64,000 nt of DNA from Saprospiraceae bacterium. Lineage in GTDB: Bacteria > Bacteroidota > Bacteroidia > Chitinophagales > Saprospiraceae. The notes beneath the pieces are model-generated. The model did not search any database. It was given only the letters and a program-made list of their open reading frames with translations, and was not told the origin of the DNA. Made by a program: the position numbers and the translations under genes. Shown here piece after piece: positions 26,167-35,381 of this stretch (within the stretch, counting starts at the first letter, position 1; each line of letters starts with the position of its first letter). The stretch is taken from contig JADJNF010000009.1 of NCBI GenBank assembly GCA_016714445.1, positions 930,001-994,000 on the forward strand, written 5' to 3'.

Positions 26167-29100
26167 CTATTCAGTTATAATTAATTTGCCAGAATACACC
26201 GATTGGCCTTTATAAATACCATAATAAAAAATACCTGCCGGCAACATTGCAATGTCTATTACATCTCCGTCAGCCACACTATAGCTCGCTACCACTTTTC
26301 CCAAAGTATTAAATAAAAGCATTTGATGTGTTCCTGTTAATCCTTTTACTGTAAAATTAGCACTGGCAGGGTTTGGAAAAATCAAAACATCTGATATACC
26401 TGTATTTTCAACGCTTACCGTCTTTTGATTTCTGATGAAGAAGTCCAGTGAAGTTGCATCCACAAATCCAAAGTCATAAGTACCTGGAGAAGTGGTGCTC
26501 TTGGCTGTACCTGCCGCATTTCGAAATACAGCACCTACCCAAAAAGGAAACTCTGTACCTGTAAGTCCATAATAAGTTGCCGGTTTAAGCGTGATTCGCC
26601 AAAGGTCCTGCTGTCCGGATACTTTTGTCATTCTACCAATACCATCATCTGCACCCCAATTTCCAACTACTTTTTTCCAGTCACTACCTTTAGGCGAATT
26701 GATGTTAGTCAAAACTACTCCTGAATGCATATAAATTTTGTCAGCACCTTTGAGTTCTCTATTGCCGACTGCGGTATTTAATGTTATGGTAATTTCTGTA
26801 TCAGCATTAAATGCTGCGGGACTTACTGTAAGCATCGGCAAATCAGACAACACTTCAAAATAAATGATTCCGTCTCTAAATCCATAACCCTTTCGGACAT
26901 TGTCTTCATTTCTGAACCACATCCCGATCTGAAATATTTCTTTGTCTTGAGGTATATTATAATAGTCTTCAGGTGTGATGGATATCTCCCAGATATTTTC
27001 TGCGACTTTTGTCATCAGTCCTACTCCGTCATCATTAAATGTACCTTTCACATTGGTCAGCGTTTTGTTGGTAGTATTGGAAAGAATAACCCCTGAGTGA
27101 AAATATACTTTATTTGCACCAACAAGTCCGGCTGTGCCTGCATTACTTGCTTTTGTAGCATCAAATCTTATTTTTATCAAGTCGCTGCCTTTAAATGGAT
27201 TGGGGGAAATAGTTACAGGATTGTCATACACTGCCACTACTCCCGGTTGACCTTCAGCCAGTCTTTTTGTAGTGTAAATATGCCATTCTCCCGGTTTCAG
27301 CGAGATTTGGGCAGACACATTGGATACATTGATGGAGTCACCTGAAAAATAATTGTACCACCATCCCGTTTGTGAAAATTTAGGATCTATGGATTTTGAA
27401 TTCAATGCAAAATTACCTATCACTACCAAATCAATACCTGAAGTATTATAGCTTAATCTCCTTACATCACCTGTTTGTTGATGACTTTTTTGAGCAGCTT
27501 TTAAAAGTTCAGGTCCTATGGTATTCCTGACATGCAAAATACCCTGGTAAGCTTTATAAATATGCTGTCTTAGTGTGCTGTTGTAATATTTCAGGCTTCC
27601 TGCTCCCCAAACATAAGGCTTCCTCCCTACCCTTCCATTAAAATTAATATCAATATCATAACCAAGTTCATCAAACTGCCAGATCATTTTTGGTCCGGGT
27701 TGCAGATAGTTAAACGCAGCAGCTTGCTTGACTCTTTCAAACATGATGAGAGAATCTTTGATATTATAGCTACCAGATGAACGCCCTTCTGTAATACAAT
27801 GCTCTGCAATTCTTCTTTCATCATGGCTATTATAAAACGCAACATGAGAAGTCGCATCCATGCCAGCAAATGATCCGGTTGGATTTCCAATAGCTGCAGG
27901 TACATAATCATACGACTTATTGCGCCACATTTTCATTCCATAATTTCCCAATTGTGTCTCTTCTGCGTCCGGACTCCAGTGTTCAAGAATAATATATGCT
28001 TTAGGGTCGATTTGCCATATTTTATCTGCCATTCTTTTCAGGATATTGATTCTGGACTGATCAAATCCATCTACACTACCACCAGGCGCATAATTCGTAA
28101 ATCCTTTGGTAAAATCAAACCTGTATCCGTCAAAATGGAACTCTTCCAGCCAATATCGGTTCACATCATCTATAAAATTTTTGGTATATTGACTTTCGTG
28201 ATTAAAATCATATCCCCATTGATATTGACCTACATATTCTCTGTTAAACCATGGATTGTTGGCTGCTGGCTTGCCCCCATCAAAATACATTTGTACCATA
28301 GGACTCTGACCAAAGGCATGATTTAATACCAAATCATTGATGACTGCTATTCCATTTTGATGGGCAGTTTCAATAAATTTTTTCAACTGGTCTTTGGGTC
28401 CATAATACTTGTCGGCAGCAAAATAAAAAGAAGGATTGTATCCCCAGGAATCATTGCCTTCAAACTCGCTAACCGGCATAAGTTCTATTGCATTGATGCC
28501 CAATCTCTTGAGATAGCTGATGGTATCAATCAGATCTTTATATGAATGTGAAGCCAGAAAATCCCTGATATGCAATTCGTAAATAACCAGGTGATTGACG
28601 TCAGGTTTTTTCCATTCCGCTTCAGAACTAGCCCATGTATATTTTGCTGTACCCTTTTTGAATACAGAAGCAATGCCTAAATCTTCTCTTGTGTAGGAAG
28701 GTAAGCCAGGGAATACAGTAGATTCTATATATTTATCATTCCATGGGTCCGCTACTTGCTCAGTGTAAGGATCTGCTATTTTTAACTTGCCATCGATCCA
28801 ATATTGGTAAACGTATGATTTTTGGGGAGTAATTCCAGTTAATGTGAGCCAATACATCTTGTTGTCCGGTGTTCTTTTCATCTGGTTTTCTTCCTTCACT
28901 TTCCATTCAGAAAAATCTCCTACGGCATAAATAAAATCCTTTTCCGGTGCAAGTAGTACTAAAGTTACTTTTGTAGGGTCTGTTGGGTCGTAATTGGCAC
29001 CCGATTTCATTCCTACGGGCAGAGGGGCTATTTCTGTAGGTTTTTTGATAACAATATCATACTTTTTGATAGCTTCCAGGGATTGTCCATTAATGATTGC

Positions 29101-29790
29101 TGTCACTTTAATCCCCAAACTGATTGAGCTCACAGGTGTATATGTGTATGAAATGGACTTGCCGCTAGTGACGACTGATTTTTCGACGTATCCACTGCCT
29201 TCATCCACCCATATTTTCATTTGGGAAACATTGGCCGATGCATCTGCCTGGATTTGTAAAGTCTGCCCCTGTGAGACCAATCCTTCAGTTCCAGTCGGTG
29301 CAGTGATAGACACATAATTGTCATTATTGAGATTAATATAAATATCACCATTGGAAGCGATAGATCCCCATCCGTATTCTCCTTGATTGAGTGTACCTTT
29401 TTTTGTTCCGTCAGGGTTTCTGAATACACAAGAGATCCTGAATATATTCTCTCCGGCAGGCACGCCAAAATATGCCCTGATATTTGGAGTAAAAGTAATT
29501 TGCCACTTATTGGCTTGTCCCGGCACTTTAGTCATTTCACCTATTCCATCATCTTTTCCCCAATTTCCTTTTACATACTTCCAGGCGGTGCCATTTATTT
29601 TATCTGTCACTACACCATGATGCATGTATACTTTGGTGGCTCCCATCAACTCTTTATTGCCTTGTTCCGCATCAAATATCAAAACAGCAGTATCATCGCT
29701 TCCTGCTCCTGTGGGGTTTAATGTTACAAATTGTGCATGAATAGTTACCACTAAAGAAAAAAAGAACAAAATTGTGGAAATATGGCGCAT
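26167..29790 (-). CDS. Large secreted GH13 alpha-amylase-family enzyme with three repeated modules and type IX sorting domain
   Basis: A 1207-residue exported glycoside hydrolase. Order: signal peptide (about 1-19); a starch-binding SusE/SusF-like module (about 22-150); a connecting Ig-like part; a CBM48-like domain (VTLVLLAPEKDFIYAVGDFSEW, about 275-370); the GH13 barrel (about 400-760); two more copies of the N-terminal module (about 880-1000 and 1005-1120); and a sorting domain (VLIFPNPASANFTVKGLTG onward). GH13 catalytic sites are visible: nucleophile in GYRFDF (about 557), acid/base in ILEHW (about 603) and third carboxylate in SHDERR (about 656). The CBM48-barrel arrangement suggests action on alpha-1,6-branched glucans such as glycogen or pullulan. 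No SusCD genes are adjacent. Confidence 0.93.
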   Translation of the reverse strand: MRHISTILFFFSLVVTIHAQFVTLNPTGAGSDDTAVLIFDAEQGNKELMGATKVYMHHGVVTDKINGTAWKYVKGNWGKDDGIGEMTKVPGQANKWQITFTPNIRAYFGVPAGENIFRISCVFRNPDGTKKGTLNQGEYGWGSIASNGDIYINLNNDNYVSITAPTGTEGLVSQGQTLQIQADASANVSQMKIWVDEGSGYVEKSVVTSGKSISYTYTPVSSISLGIKVTAIINGQSLEAIKKYDIVIKKPTEIAPLPVGMKSGANYDPTDPTKVTLVLLAPEKDFIYAVGDFSEWKVKEENQMKRTPDNKMYWLTLTGITPQKSYVYQYWIDGKLKIADPYTEQVADPWNDKYIESTVFPGLPSYTREDLGIASVFKKGTAKYTWASSEAEWKKPDVNHLVIYELHIRDFLASHSYKDLIDTISYLKRLGINAIELMPVSEFEGNDSWGYNPSFYFAADKYYGPKDQLKKFIETAHQNGIAVINDLVLNHAFGQSPMVQMYFDGGKPAANNPWFNREYVGQYQWGYDFNHESQYTKNFIDDVNRYWLEEFHFDGYRFDFTKGFTNYAPGGSVDGFDQSRINILKRMADKIWQIDPKAYIILEHWSPDAEETQLGNYGMKMWRNKSYDYVPAAIGNPTGSFAGMDATSHVAFYNSHDERRIAEHCITEGRSSGSYNIKDSLIMFERVKQAAAFNYLQPGPKMIWQFDELGYDIDINFNGRVGRKPYVWGAGSLKYYNSTLRQHIYKAYQGILHVRNTIGPELLKAAQKSHQQTGDVRRLSYNTSGIDLVVIGNFALNSKSIDPKFSQTGWWYNYFSGDSINVSNVSAQISLKPGEWHIYTTKRLAEGQPGVVAVYDNPVTISPNPFKGSDLIKIRFDATKASNAGTAGLVGANKVYFHSGVILSNTTNKTLTNVKGTFNDDGVGLMTKVAENIWEISITPEDYYNIPQDKEIFQIGMWFRNEDNVRKGYGFRDGIIYFEVLSDLPMLTVSPAAFNADTEITITLNTAVGNRELKGADKIYMHSGVVLTNINSPKGSDWKKVVGNWGADDGIGRMTKVSGQQDLWRITLKPATYYGLTGTEFPFWVGAVFRNAAGTAKSTTSPGTYDFGFVDATSLDFFIRNQKTVSVENTGISDVLIFPNPASANFTVKGLTGTHQMLLFNTLGKVVASYSVADGDVIDIAMLPAGIFYYGIYKGQSVYSGKLIITE

Positions 29791-29963
29791 TAACTGTGAA
29801 TTTAATGGTTATTGTAATAATGACATTAACTGTAAAAATAGATGTTATCTACACAAACGCAAAATATTCTAACAATTAACTTACAAATATGTTAGTTTGG
29901 AGACATAATTTTTAGATTGACTGGAGTATGAGTACGCCTAACATAAAAACTCATGTCAAGCTT

Positions 29964-30410
29964 CTATTGTTTTTTCCCGTCAAAAAAATCAATCAAAGTT
30001 TGAGATCCATTGGAAACCTGATGGGTAATTTTTATAACACCTGCACTTTCATAAAAAACAAGTCTGAACTTTTTTGTCGTTTCCGGTGAGTCAAAAATAA
30101 AGAGCCTTTCGTTGAGTATAATGGTGTCTGCTGTTTTTATTAATTTGCTATTTCCAAAAATGTCAAGCTCATCATCTATGATTATACTTTGGCTGTCAAA
30201 TATTATAACTTTTGTCACATTTAATACTCCCGCAGAACAAGTAGTGTCAGAAGTAAAAGTATTTGGTTTGCATATCTTTGATTCACCTGAATAACTGCCC
30301 ACTACTTTAGCAAATTTAATCTGCACTGTGTTATTTTCTTCTTGAACACAAGAATGCAAAGACAATCCCATACATAAGAGTAGAAAAACAAATGAAAACT
30401 TGGATGCCAT
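29964..30410 (-). CDS. Small lipoprotein, function unknown
   Basis: A 148-residue protein with a clear lipoprotein signal, FVFLLLCMGLSLHSC, with the lipidated cysteine at about residue 21. The mature part is beta-rich with two further cysteines (KICKPNTF, DTTCSAG) that could form a disulfide. I do not recognise the family. It stands alone, 170 nt upstream of the amylase gene on the same strand. Confidence 0.72.
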   Translation of the reverse strand: MASKFSFVFLLLCMGLSLHSCVQEENNTVQIKFAKVVGSYSGESKICKPNTFTSDTTCSAGVLNVTKVIIFDSQSIIIDDELDIFGNSKLIKTADTIILNERLFIFDSPETTKKFRLVFYESAGVIKITHQVSNGSQTLIDFFDGKKQ

Positions 30411-30637
30411 AATTTATATTTCTGAACAAAGTTCGTGTTAAAAATAAAATATTCCATTTAAAATATTAACTAAAAAATACTTTGGGGCTGTCTTAAAAAT
30501 GTTTTATTGAGGTGAAAAAAAAATTGAAACATTTAATAAAAGTTTGCTCAATTGAATTTTAACCAACATATCCCAAAAACAATTTAGCTGCGGCTTTAAT
30601 TAAAGTATGAATACCAATGCTATGTCCTGACAAAGAA

Positions 30638-31455
30638 CTAGGCAAGAAGTTGTTTGTTTTTTACTGAAAAAAAGTATGATTTTTTACCTATCAAAGATAA
30701 TATACTATAAATAGATAATAATGTAAAAGCATACCTGGCTACTATTGCAACAGATTGTGATTCATCTCCTAATGTAGCTACCTGCTTGCTGTAAATGCCA
30801 TACAATGCCCAAATGATAACTAATGCAAAAGCAATATCCTGCTTCCTGAATATCATAAGAATGCCTAAAGTTGTTGCTATAACAATCAAAATTATTGCCC
30901 AATAATGGGTTGCAATGCCTCCTCCCTGCCAGCCAGTTGATACCAATAATGTGGTTACATTGGCTATGGTAGCTACACTGATCCATCCCAGATAAACGCT
31001 AAAAGGTAGTAATATCAGAAAATTATCCACGGACGTATGTGGCCTTCCTGCATGTAATGTCAGGTATATTCTGATGAGACTATACAACAAAACAAGCATG
31101 ATCATTAAAGAAAGTACTATGATCTCATAATGCCACGCTATAATCCAACCTGCATTTGCAAGTCCGCTGATGAGAAACCAAGGTCCTATAGCCAGAATAT
31201 TTTCTATTGTATCCAAATCTTTTTTAAGAACTGATAGGCTTGATACAACATAAAAGCGATCAGGAGTAAATAAATGATTCCCCAAATACTGAATGTAAAC
31301 CCCGCAGGGACAAAATAATTAGGATAAGCATCTGATAATTCTCCTGTAGTTTTATTGTTGAGCGGTAAACTTACAGCAAGAAAATTTAATGTCAAAGCCA
31401 CGACGACTGAAATGATATTTAATCCTACATAATTTCTGACTTTGGGTATATCCAT
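30638..31455 (-). pseudogene. TspO-like tryptophan-rich sensory membrane protein, frameshifted
   Basis: Two frames together make one polytopic membrane protein. The 5' part (31455-31204) has the start, a helix and the conserved PAGFTFSIWGIIYLLLIAFM region. The 3' part continues in the -1 frame from about 31219 (DLDTIENILAIGPWFLISG) with six more helices to the stop at 30638. Joined, it is about 270 residues, the size of the Bacteroidota proteins usually named tryptophan-rich sensory protein. The shift falls exactly at A-AAA-AAG (minus strand, 31219-31225). One missing A in the homopolymer explains it; a programmed -1 slip at this dnaX-type heptamer is the alternative. Given similar lesions nearby, a sequencing deletion is most likely and the gene is probably intact. 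Confidence 0.8.
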
Positions 31456-31655
31456 TGTATTTTTAGTTTAATTAACGATATTAATTCCGTTTACAGGCAA
31501 ATTGTTGTGAGAAACAAGTTTATTCATGAAGTAATTATTGAAGCTAATGAAATGAATTACTTGAAATAGGTATTCATAAATAAAAGTTAAATCACATTTT
31601 CCATATGATCAGTAAAGCAATAATCTATTATTTTTAGACACAAAATCATCGTACC

Positions 31656-31930
31656 ATGAAAAGCATAGTTTTTACGTTTACCTTTTTTGCAATAAGTAAT
31701 TCCTGCACTATTCCAATAAAAAAACCGCTCTATACTGAAGCTACAAAAACAACAAAGACTATAAGATTTCATATCTTTTTGAACATGACGGCTGTAAAGT
31801 ATATCGCTTTTTTGATTTGGGTAATGCCGTTTATTTCACTTCATGCAATGGGGAAACCAGCTATATGGCAGATAGCATCACTACCATAAAGAATACAACA
31901 GAAATAAAAAATAAAAACAGGAACAACTAA
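31656..31930 (+). pseudogene. Small lipoprotein gene with a one-base frameshift
   Basis: The ATG at 31656 opens a lipoprotein signal, VFTFTFFAISNSC (cysteine about residue 17), followed by TIPIKKPLYTEATK. The meaningful continuation is in the -1 frame: DYKISYLFEHDGCKVYRF, then FDLGNAVYFTSCNG, to a TAA at 31928-31930. This second part looks like the small Bacteroidota lipoproteins whose core is FE-DG-KVYRF. One A missing in the A5 run at 31745-31749 would restore a protein of about 91 residues. In the uninterrupted frame the C-terminus (IFLNMTAVKY onward) looks non-native. It is probably an assembly error rather than decay. The function is unknown. Confidence 0.65.
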
Positions 31931-31971
31931 GGTTAATGGTGTGTAAAGAGTTTTATTACAAAAGAAGGATC

Positions 31972-32685
31972 TTAAATTTTTCGTCCTCCTTTTACAATGA
32001 TTTCTGATCCTTCGGCCAGCAAAACAGATTCCGGTTTTTTGTGATTCAGGAAACCAAATTGGTGTCCGTAATTTCCCCCAAAATCGACATCAATAAAATA
32101 ATCTTTTATTTCATATACTTTCCATACCGGATGTTCAACACCATATTCCGATGTCAGCTGCTCTGTAATTTTTGTATACCCCCAATAATGCTCAGTAATA
32201 AATTCTTCGACACTTCCTGATGCAATGTCTGTTTGTGTCAAGCTGCTGTTGACTTTCATAGAGTTCCACCTGTCATTTTTTTTCCATGAATATTCTACTG
32301 TTAATACATCTCCTTCCGTTTTCCAGCCATGAGACATGGGTAGTGTTTCGTAATGCTCCCCGTAAACCATATTGGCTACAAAGGTCAGTGCGGGTTTTGG
32401 TACTATTTCTTTGATAAAAACTGTACCCCTTTTCCATTCGTCTCTGTCTTTATACCGCACATAAAATCTCAGATTTACTTCTTCAAAATTGGTATGAAAC
32501 GGGACTTTAATTCCTTTAATTTTTGTATTTAGAAACATAAAACCAACCAAACTTACGTAGCAAGATCCATCCCACAAGTCCAGTTCTGTTTTATGTGGCA
32601 AATAGGGTAAAAGTAATTCAGGATCAACAATGTAATTTGCCATCAATAATTTTCTCCATTCTGCCTGTAAAAAGGTATTTGCCAT
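31972..32685 (-). CDS. DUF2071 (YqjF-like) protein
   Basis: A 237-residue cytoplasmic protein with the DUF2071/YqjF pattern: an N-terminal AEWRKLLMANYIVDPELLLP (about residues 8-27), WDGSCYVSLVGFMFLNT (about 38-54), NLRFYVRYKDR and the GTVFIKEIVPKPAL strand. The family has an acetoacetate-decarboxylase-like fold, with no established activity for most members. The frame is complete and isolated. The regulation is not visible. Confidence 0.88.
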   Translation of the reverse strand: MANTFLQAEWRKLLMANYIVDPELLLPYLPHKTELDLWDGSCYVSLVGFMFLNTKIKGIKVPFHTNFEEVNLRFYVRYKDRDEWKRGTVFIKEIVPKPALTFVANMVYGEHYETLPMSHGWKTEGDVLTVEYSWKKNDRWNSMKVNSSLTQTDIASGSVEEFITEHYWGYTKITEQLTSEYGVEHPVWKVYEIKDYFIDVDFGGNYGHQFGFLNHKKPESVLLAEGSEIIVKGGRKI

Positions 32686-32775
32686 AATAATTTGTTTTTC
32701 AAAAATAATGATTTACAAGCTCTAATATTGTTAATGGGTACTTCATTGAGTCCAATCCGAAAAGTACAATTTTAC

Positions 32776-32868
32776 CACAAAGTCACAAAAACACAAAGAA
32801 TCACTAATTTTAAACAGTTGATAATTATTTTTTTCTTTGTGAACCTTGGTGTCTTGGATTCTTCGTGG
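32776..32868. repeat. Dispersed imperfect palindrome, CACAAAG type (copy 3)
   Basis: CCACAAAGTCACAAAAACAC at the left end faces a right arm whose complement reads CCACGAAGAATCCAAGACAC; the inner arm CTTTGTGAACCTTGGTGTC is the best preserved part. It resembles copies at 7779-7872 and 24605-24686 and lies between a minus-strand gene start and the next gene's stop. Confidence 0.62.
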
Positions 32869-32907
32869 CATTTCTTTATTTTTGACTTTTCGATATTGTA
32901 TTTTATT

Positions 32908-34302
32908 TCAAATTTTTACAATTTTTGTTGCCGGATGTTTCTCGAGCCAGGTCAGGATGATCTGATTACATTCCGGATTGGAAGGCAGGTACTTCACGGA
33001 TTCTTTCCATTCTTCTGTTCCATAACCCATATCTTCGGTCGCCATAAAACCATACCCTCTGTAATGCCCGTCTTCCACCAGGACTATTCCTTTTTCTTCC
33101 TGATTTCTCCCGTCAGTGACTATAAAATAATTCTCGTCAAATGATTTTTTCAACAAATCCAAAGCTTCCAAAGCCCTTTCATTGTAGGATGCGGCGTCCT
33201 CCACCGACTGACAGGCTCCACTACATGCACCTGTTTGATAGTAAAAACAACTGCTTTCTGCTTCGTGAAGGCCGGTGAGACCTGCACAGAGACCCAGCAA
33301 TTCGGTAATATAGTGTAAATGTCCCCTGGCAGATGATTTTGAACTATAATGATTGAGAATACTTTTATTGGCCCTTGATTTGACGCTACTTTTGTCCCAA
33401 TTGAACCTGATATACCCTTTGGCATCTGTAAAGTGATACACAAAATAGGGATAATCTTTTGAGCGTTGTGCTTTGTTGACTTCAGGTTGGAGTGCTTTTA
33501 TTTCATTGGATTCCAGCAACATAGCGATCAGCTCTGAGCCTGTTTCTTCATAGGTGATATCTGCTACTTTGGCTATAAATTTGTCCGTTTTGGTATCTAT
33601 ATTACCAAAATGCTGCATGATTCTTTTACGGATATTGATGCTTTTGCCTACATAAATGACATGACCATATACATTGTAAAAATAATACACACCCACACTT
33701 TCAGGCAGGCTGTGTATTCTTTCCATAGAGATATCTTTGGGCAAATGAGATGCTTTGATACCGGCATTGATGATCCGATCTGCCTGTTGTACACCATCTT
33801 CATTGGACAATATTCTACCCAGAATATCCACGGTTGCCAATACATCATCCATCGCTCTATGGCGGTTGGCCACCTGTATATCAAAATATCTGATCAGATT
33901 GCCCAGACTATAGGACCTGAGACCGGGAAAAGCTTTTCGACTAAGTACAACTGTACAAAGCTGTCTGCGTGTAAATGTAAACCCCAAAGTGGCAAACTCT
34001 TCTCTGATAAAACTATAATCAAAGCGAACATTGTGGGCCACGAAAATAGCTCCTTCTGTCATTTCAACTACTTTTTTTGCTACTTCGTAAAATTTTGGCG
34101 CATTGACCACCATACTATCCGTGATCCCTGTTATCCGGGTGATTTCAAAGGGTATTGATCTTTCAGGATTGATGAGTGATTCAAATTTGTCAATGATTTT
34201 TTGCCCATCATACAGTACAATCGCAATTTCAGTAATACGATCTCTACGCGCCAGTCCTCCGGTGGTTTCAATATCTACGACAGCGTATATTTTCGGTTTC
34301 AT
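32908..34302 (-). CDS. DEDDh exonuclease fused to a UvrC-like GIY-YIG domain
   Basis: A 464-residue two-domain nuclease. Residues 1-165 are a DnaQ/epsilon-like DEDDh 3'-5' exonuclease: AVVDIETTGG (D, E), VAHNVRFDYSFI (D) and NRHRAMDDVLAT (H, D). Residues about 195-290 carry a GIY-YIG nuclease: GVYYFYNVYGHVIYVGKS, NIRKRIMQHF and ALLLESNEIKALQPEVNKAQR-like catalytic Glu/Asn region (MLLESNEIK). The C-terminal part contains cysteines (CSGACQS). Such fusions are known in several phyla and are taken to act in DNA repair. The ATG at 34302 (MKPKIYAVV) is preferred over an upstream ATG at 34347. Confidence 0.92.
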   Translation of the reverse strand: MKPKIYAVVDIETTGGLARRDRITEIAIVLYDGQKIIDKFESLINPERSIPFEITRITGITDSMVVNAPKFYEVAKKVVEMTEGAIFVAHNVRFDYSFIREEFATLGFTFTRRQLCTVVLSRKAFPGLRSYSLGNLIRYFDIQVANRHRAMDDVLATVDILGRILSNEDGVQQADRIINAGIKASHLPKDISMERIHSLPESVGVYYFYNVYGHVIYVGKSINIRKRIMQHFGNIDTKTDKFIAKVADITYEETGSELIAMLLESNEIKALQPEVNKAQRSKDYPYFVYHFTDAKGYIRFNWDKSSVKSRANKSILNHYSSKSSARGHLHYITELLGLCAGLTGLHEAESSCFYYQTGACSGACQSVEDAASYNERALEALDLLKKSFDENYFIVTDGRNQEEKGIVLVEDGHYRGYGFMATEDMGYGTEEWKESVKYLPSNPECNQIILTWLEKHPATKIVKI

Positions 34303-34445
34303 GGAGAAGTTTACATTTTGCAAAGGTAACGAAACAAAAATTATCATAATTGTATTACTAAGCTATATTTACTCCAGGTAGATTTTATTTTTTCAAAATT
34401 ATTGTTACATTTGAGTATCCATTTTTGTTAAGCTTAATTAGTATC

Positions 34446-35378
34446 ATGAAAACGGCCTATATCATTATCATCTTTTTGATAGCCAGTCCCTTATGTTATA
34501 GCCAGACTTACCAGCCGTTGGTTAAAGAAGGCAGATATTGGATATATCAGTTCCGTCAATCAGAACCAGAAAATTGTGGTCTTTTGTGGGTAACAAATTG
34601 GGAAGTTCACTATTTTGGAAAAGATACAATAATATCAGACAAACGATATAAGCCAATCATTATTGGAAATTTAAAAATAGATAATGAAATTGGCAAAGTT
34701 TATAAACCGTATACCATCATAAACTCAACCATTGCTGGCTATTTTCGGGAAGAAATTGCTGAGAAGAAAATTTATATGTTACCAACGGATAATTTTTTCA
34801 ACCCATGTGATGAAGAGTTTGAATTTTTGTTATTCGATTACAGTCTTAAAAGAGGAGATTCAATAAATCAATGTGTAGGTAAATTGATTGGGGCCGGATA
34901 TTTTACTGAATCTTATTCTTACATAGACTCTATAGTAGAAAAGGTATATATTGATGGGAAATTAACCAGATTTTTCTACACATTTGGTGCTTTCAGACCT
35001 TGTGGTTTAGTGTTGCCACGGGTGGGAGCGTTGGTGGAAGGTTTTGGTTTTGAAGATGGCCCAATTTACGGTTGGCACAATAGAGAATTTATTGATTATT
35101 GTGAAGGAACATTTGAGCAGTGCAATATTATTAGTTCCACAAAAGAAATTAACTCATCAGCCCATTTTCCTCTTTTATCTCCAAATCCTGTTACCGAATA
35201 TTTAAAAATTATTTCTGTTGAAAATTTCGAAAATGTCCATATTTATAATACGTCCGGTAAATTAATTCTTGTCAGCTATAATGAACAGATAAATGTTTCT
35301 GATTTTATCCCTGGTCTTTACATCGCAACAATATTTACAGCTGGCAAAACATTCAATCTTCGTTTTGTTAAAATATAA
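34446..35378 (+). CDS. Secreted protein with type IX sorting domain, function unknown
   Basis: A 310-residue exported protein. Signal peptide MKTAYIIIIFLIASPLCYS. The mature N-terminus reads YQPLVKEGRYWIYQFR, a beginning I associate with a group of Saprospiria/Cytophagia secreted proteins of unknown role. Four to six cysteines in the body could form disulfides. The last 75 residues, from FPLLSPNPVTEYLKI to the final LRFVKI, are a Por-type sorting domain, so it is exported through the type IX system. The ATG at 34446 is chosen; an upstream in-frame TTG has no support. Confidence 0.83.
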   Translation: MKTAYIIIIFLIASPLCYSQTYQPLVKEGRYWIYQFRQSEPENCGLLWVTNWEVHYFGKDTIISDKRYKPIIIGNLKIDNEIGKVYKPYTIINSTIAGYFREEIAEKKIYMLPTDNFFNPCDEEFEFLLFDYSLKRGDSINQCVGKLIGAGYFTESYSYIDSIVEKVYIDGKLTRFFYTFGAFRPCGLVLPRVGALVEGFGFEDGPIYGWHNREFIDYCEGTFEQCNIISSTKEINSSAHFPLLSPNPVTEYLKIISVENFENVHIYNTSGKLILVSYNEQINVSDFIPGLYIATIFTAGKTFNLRFVKI

Positions 35379-35381
35379 ACC

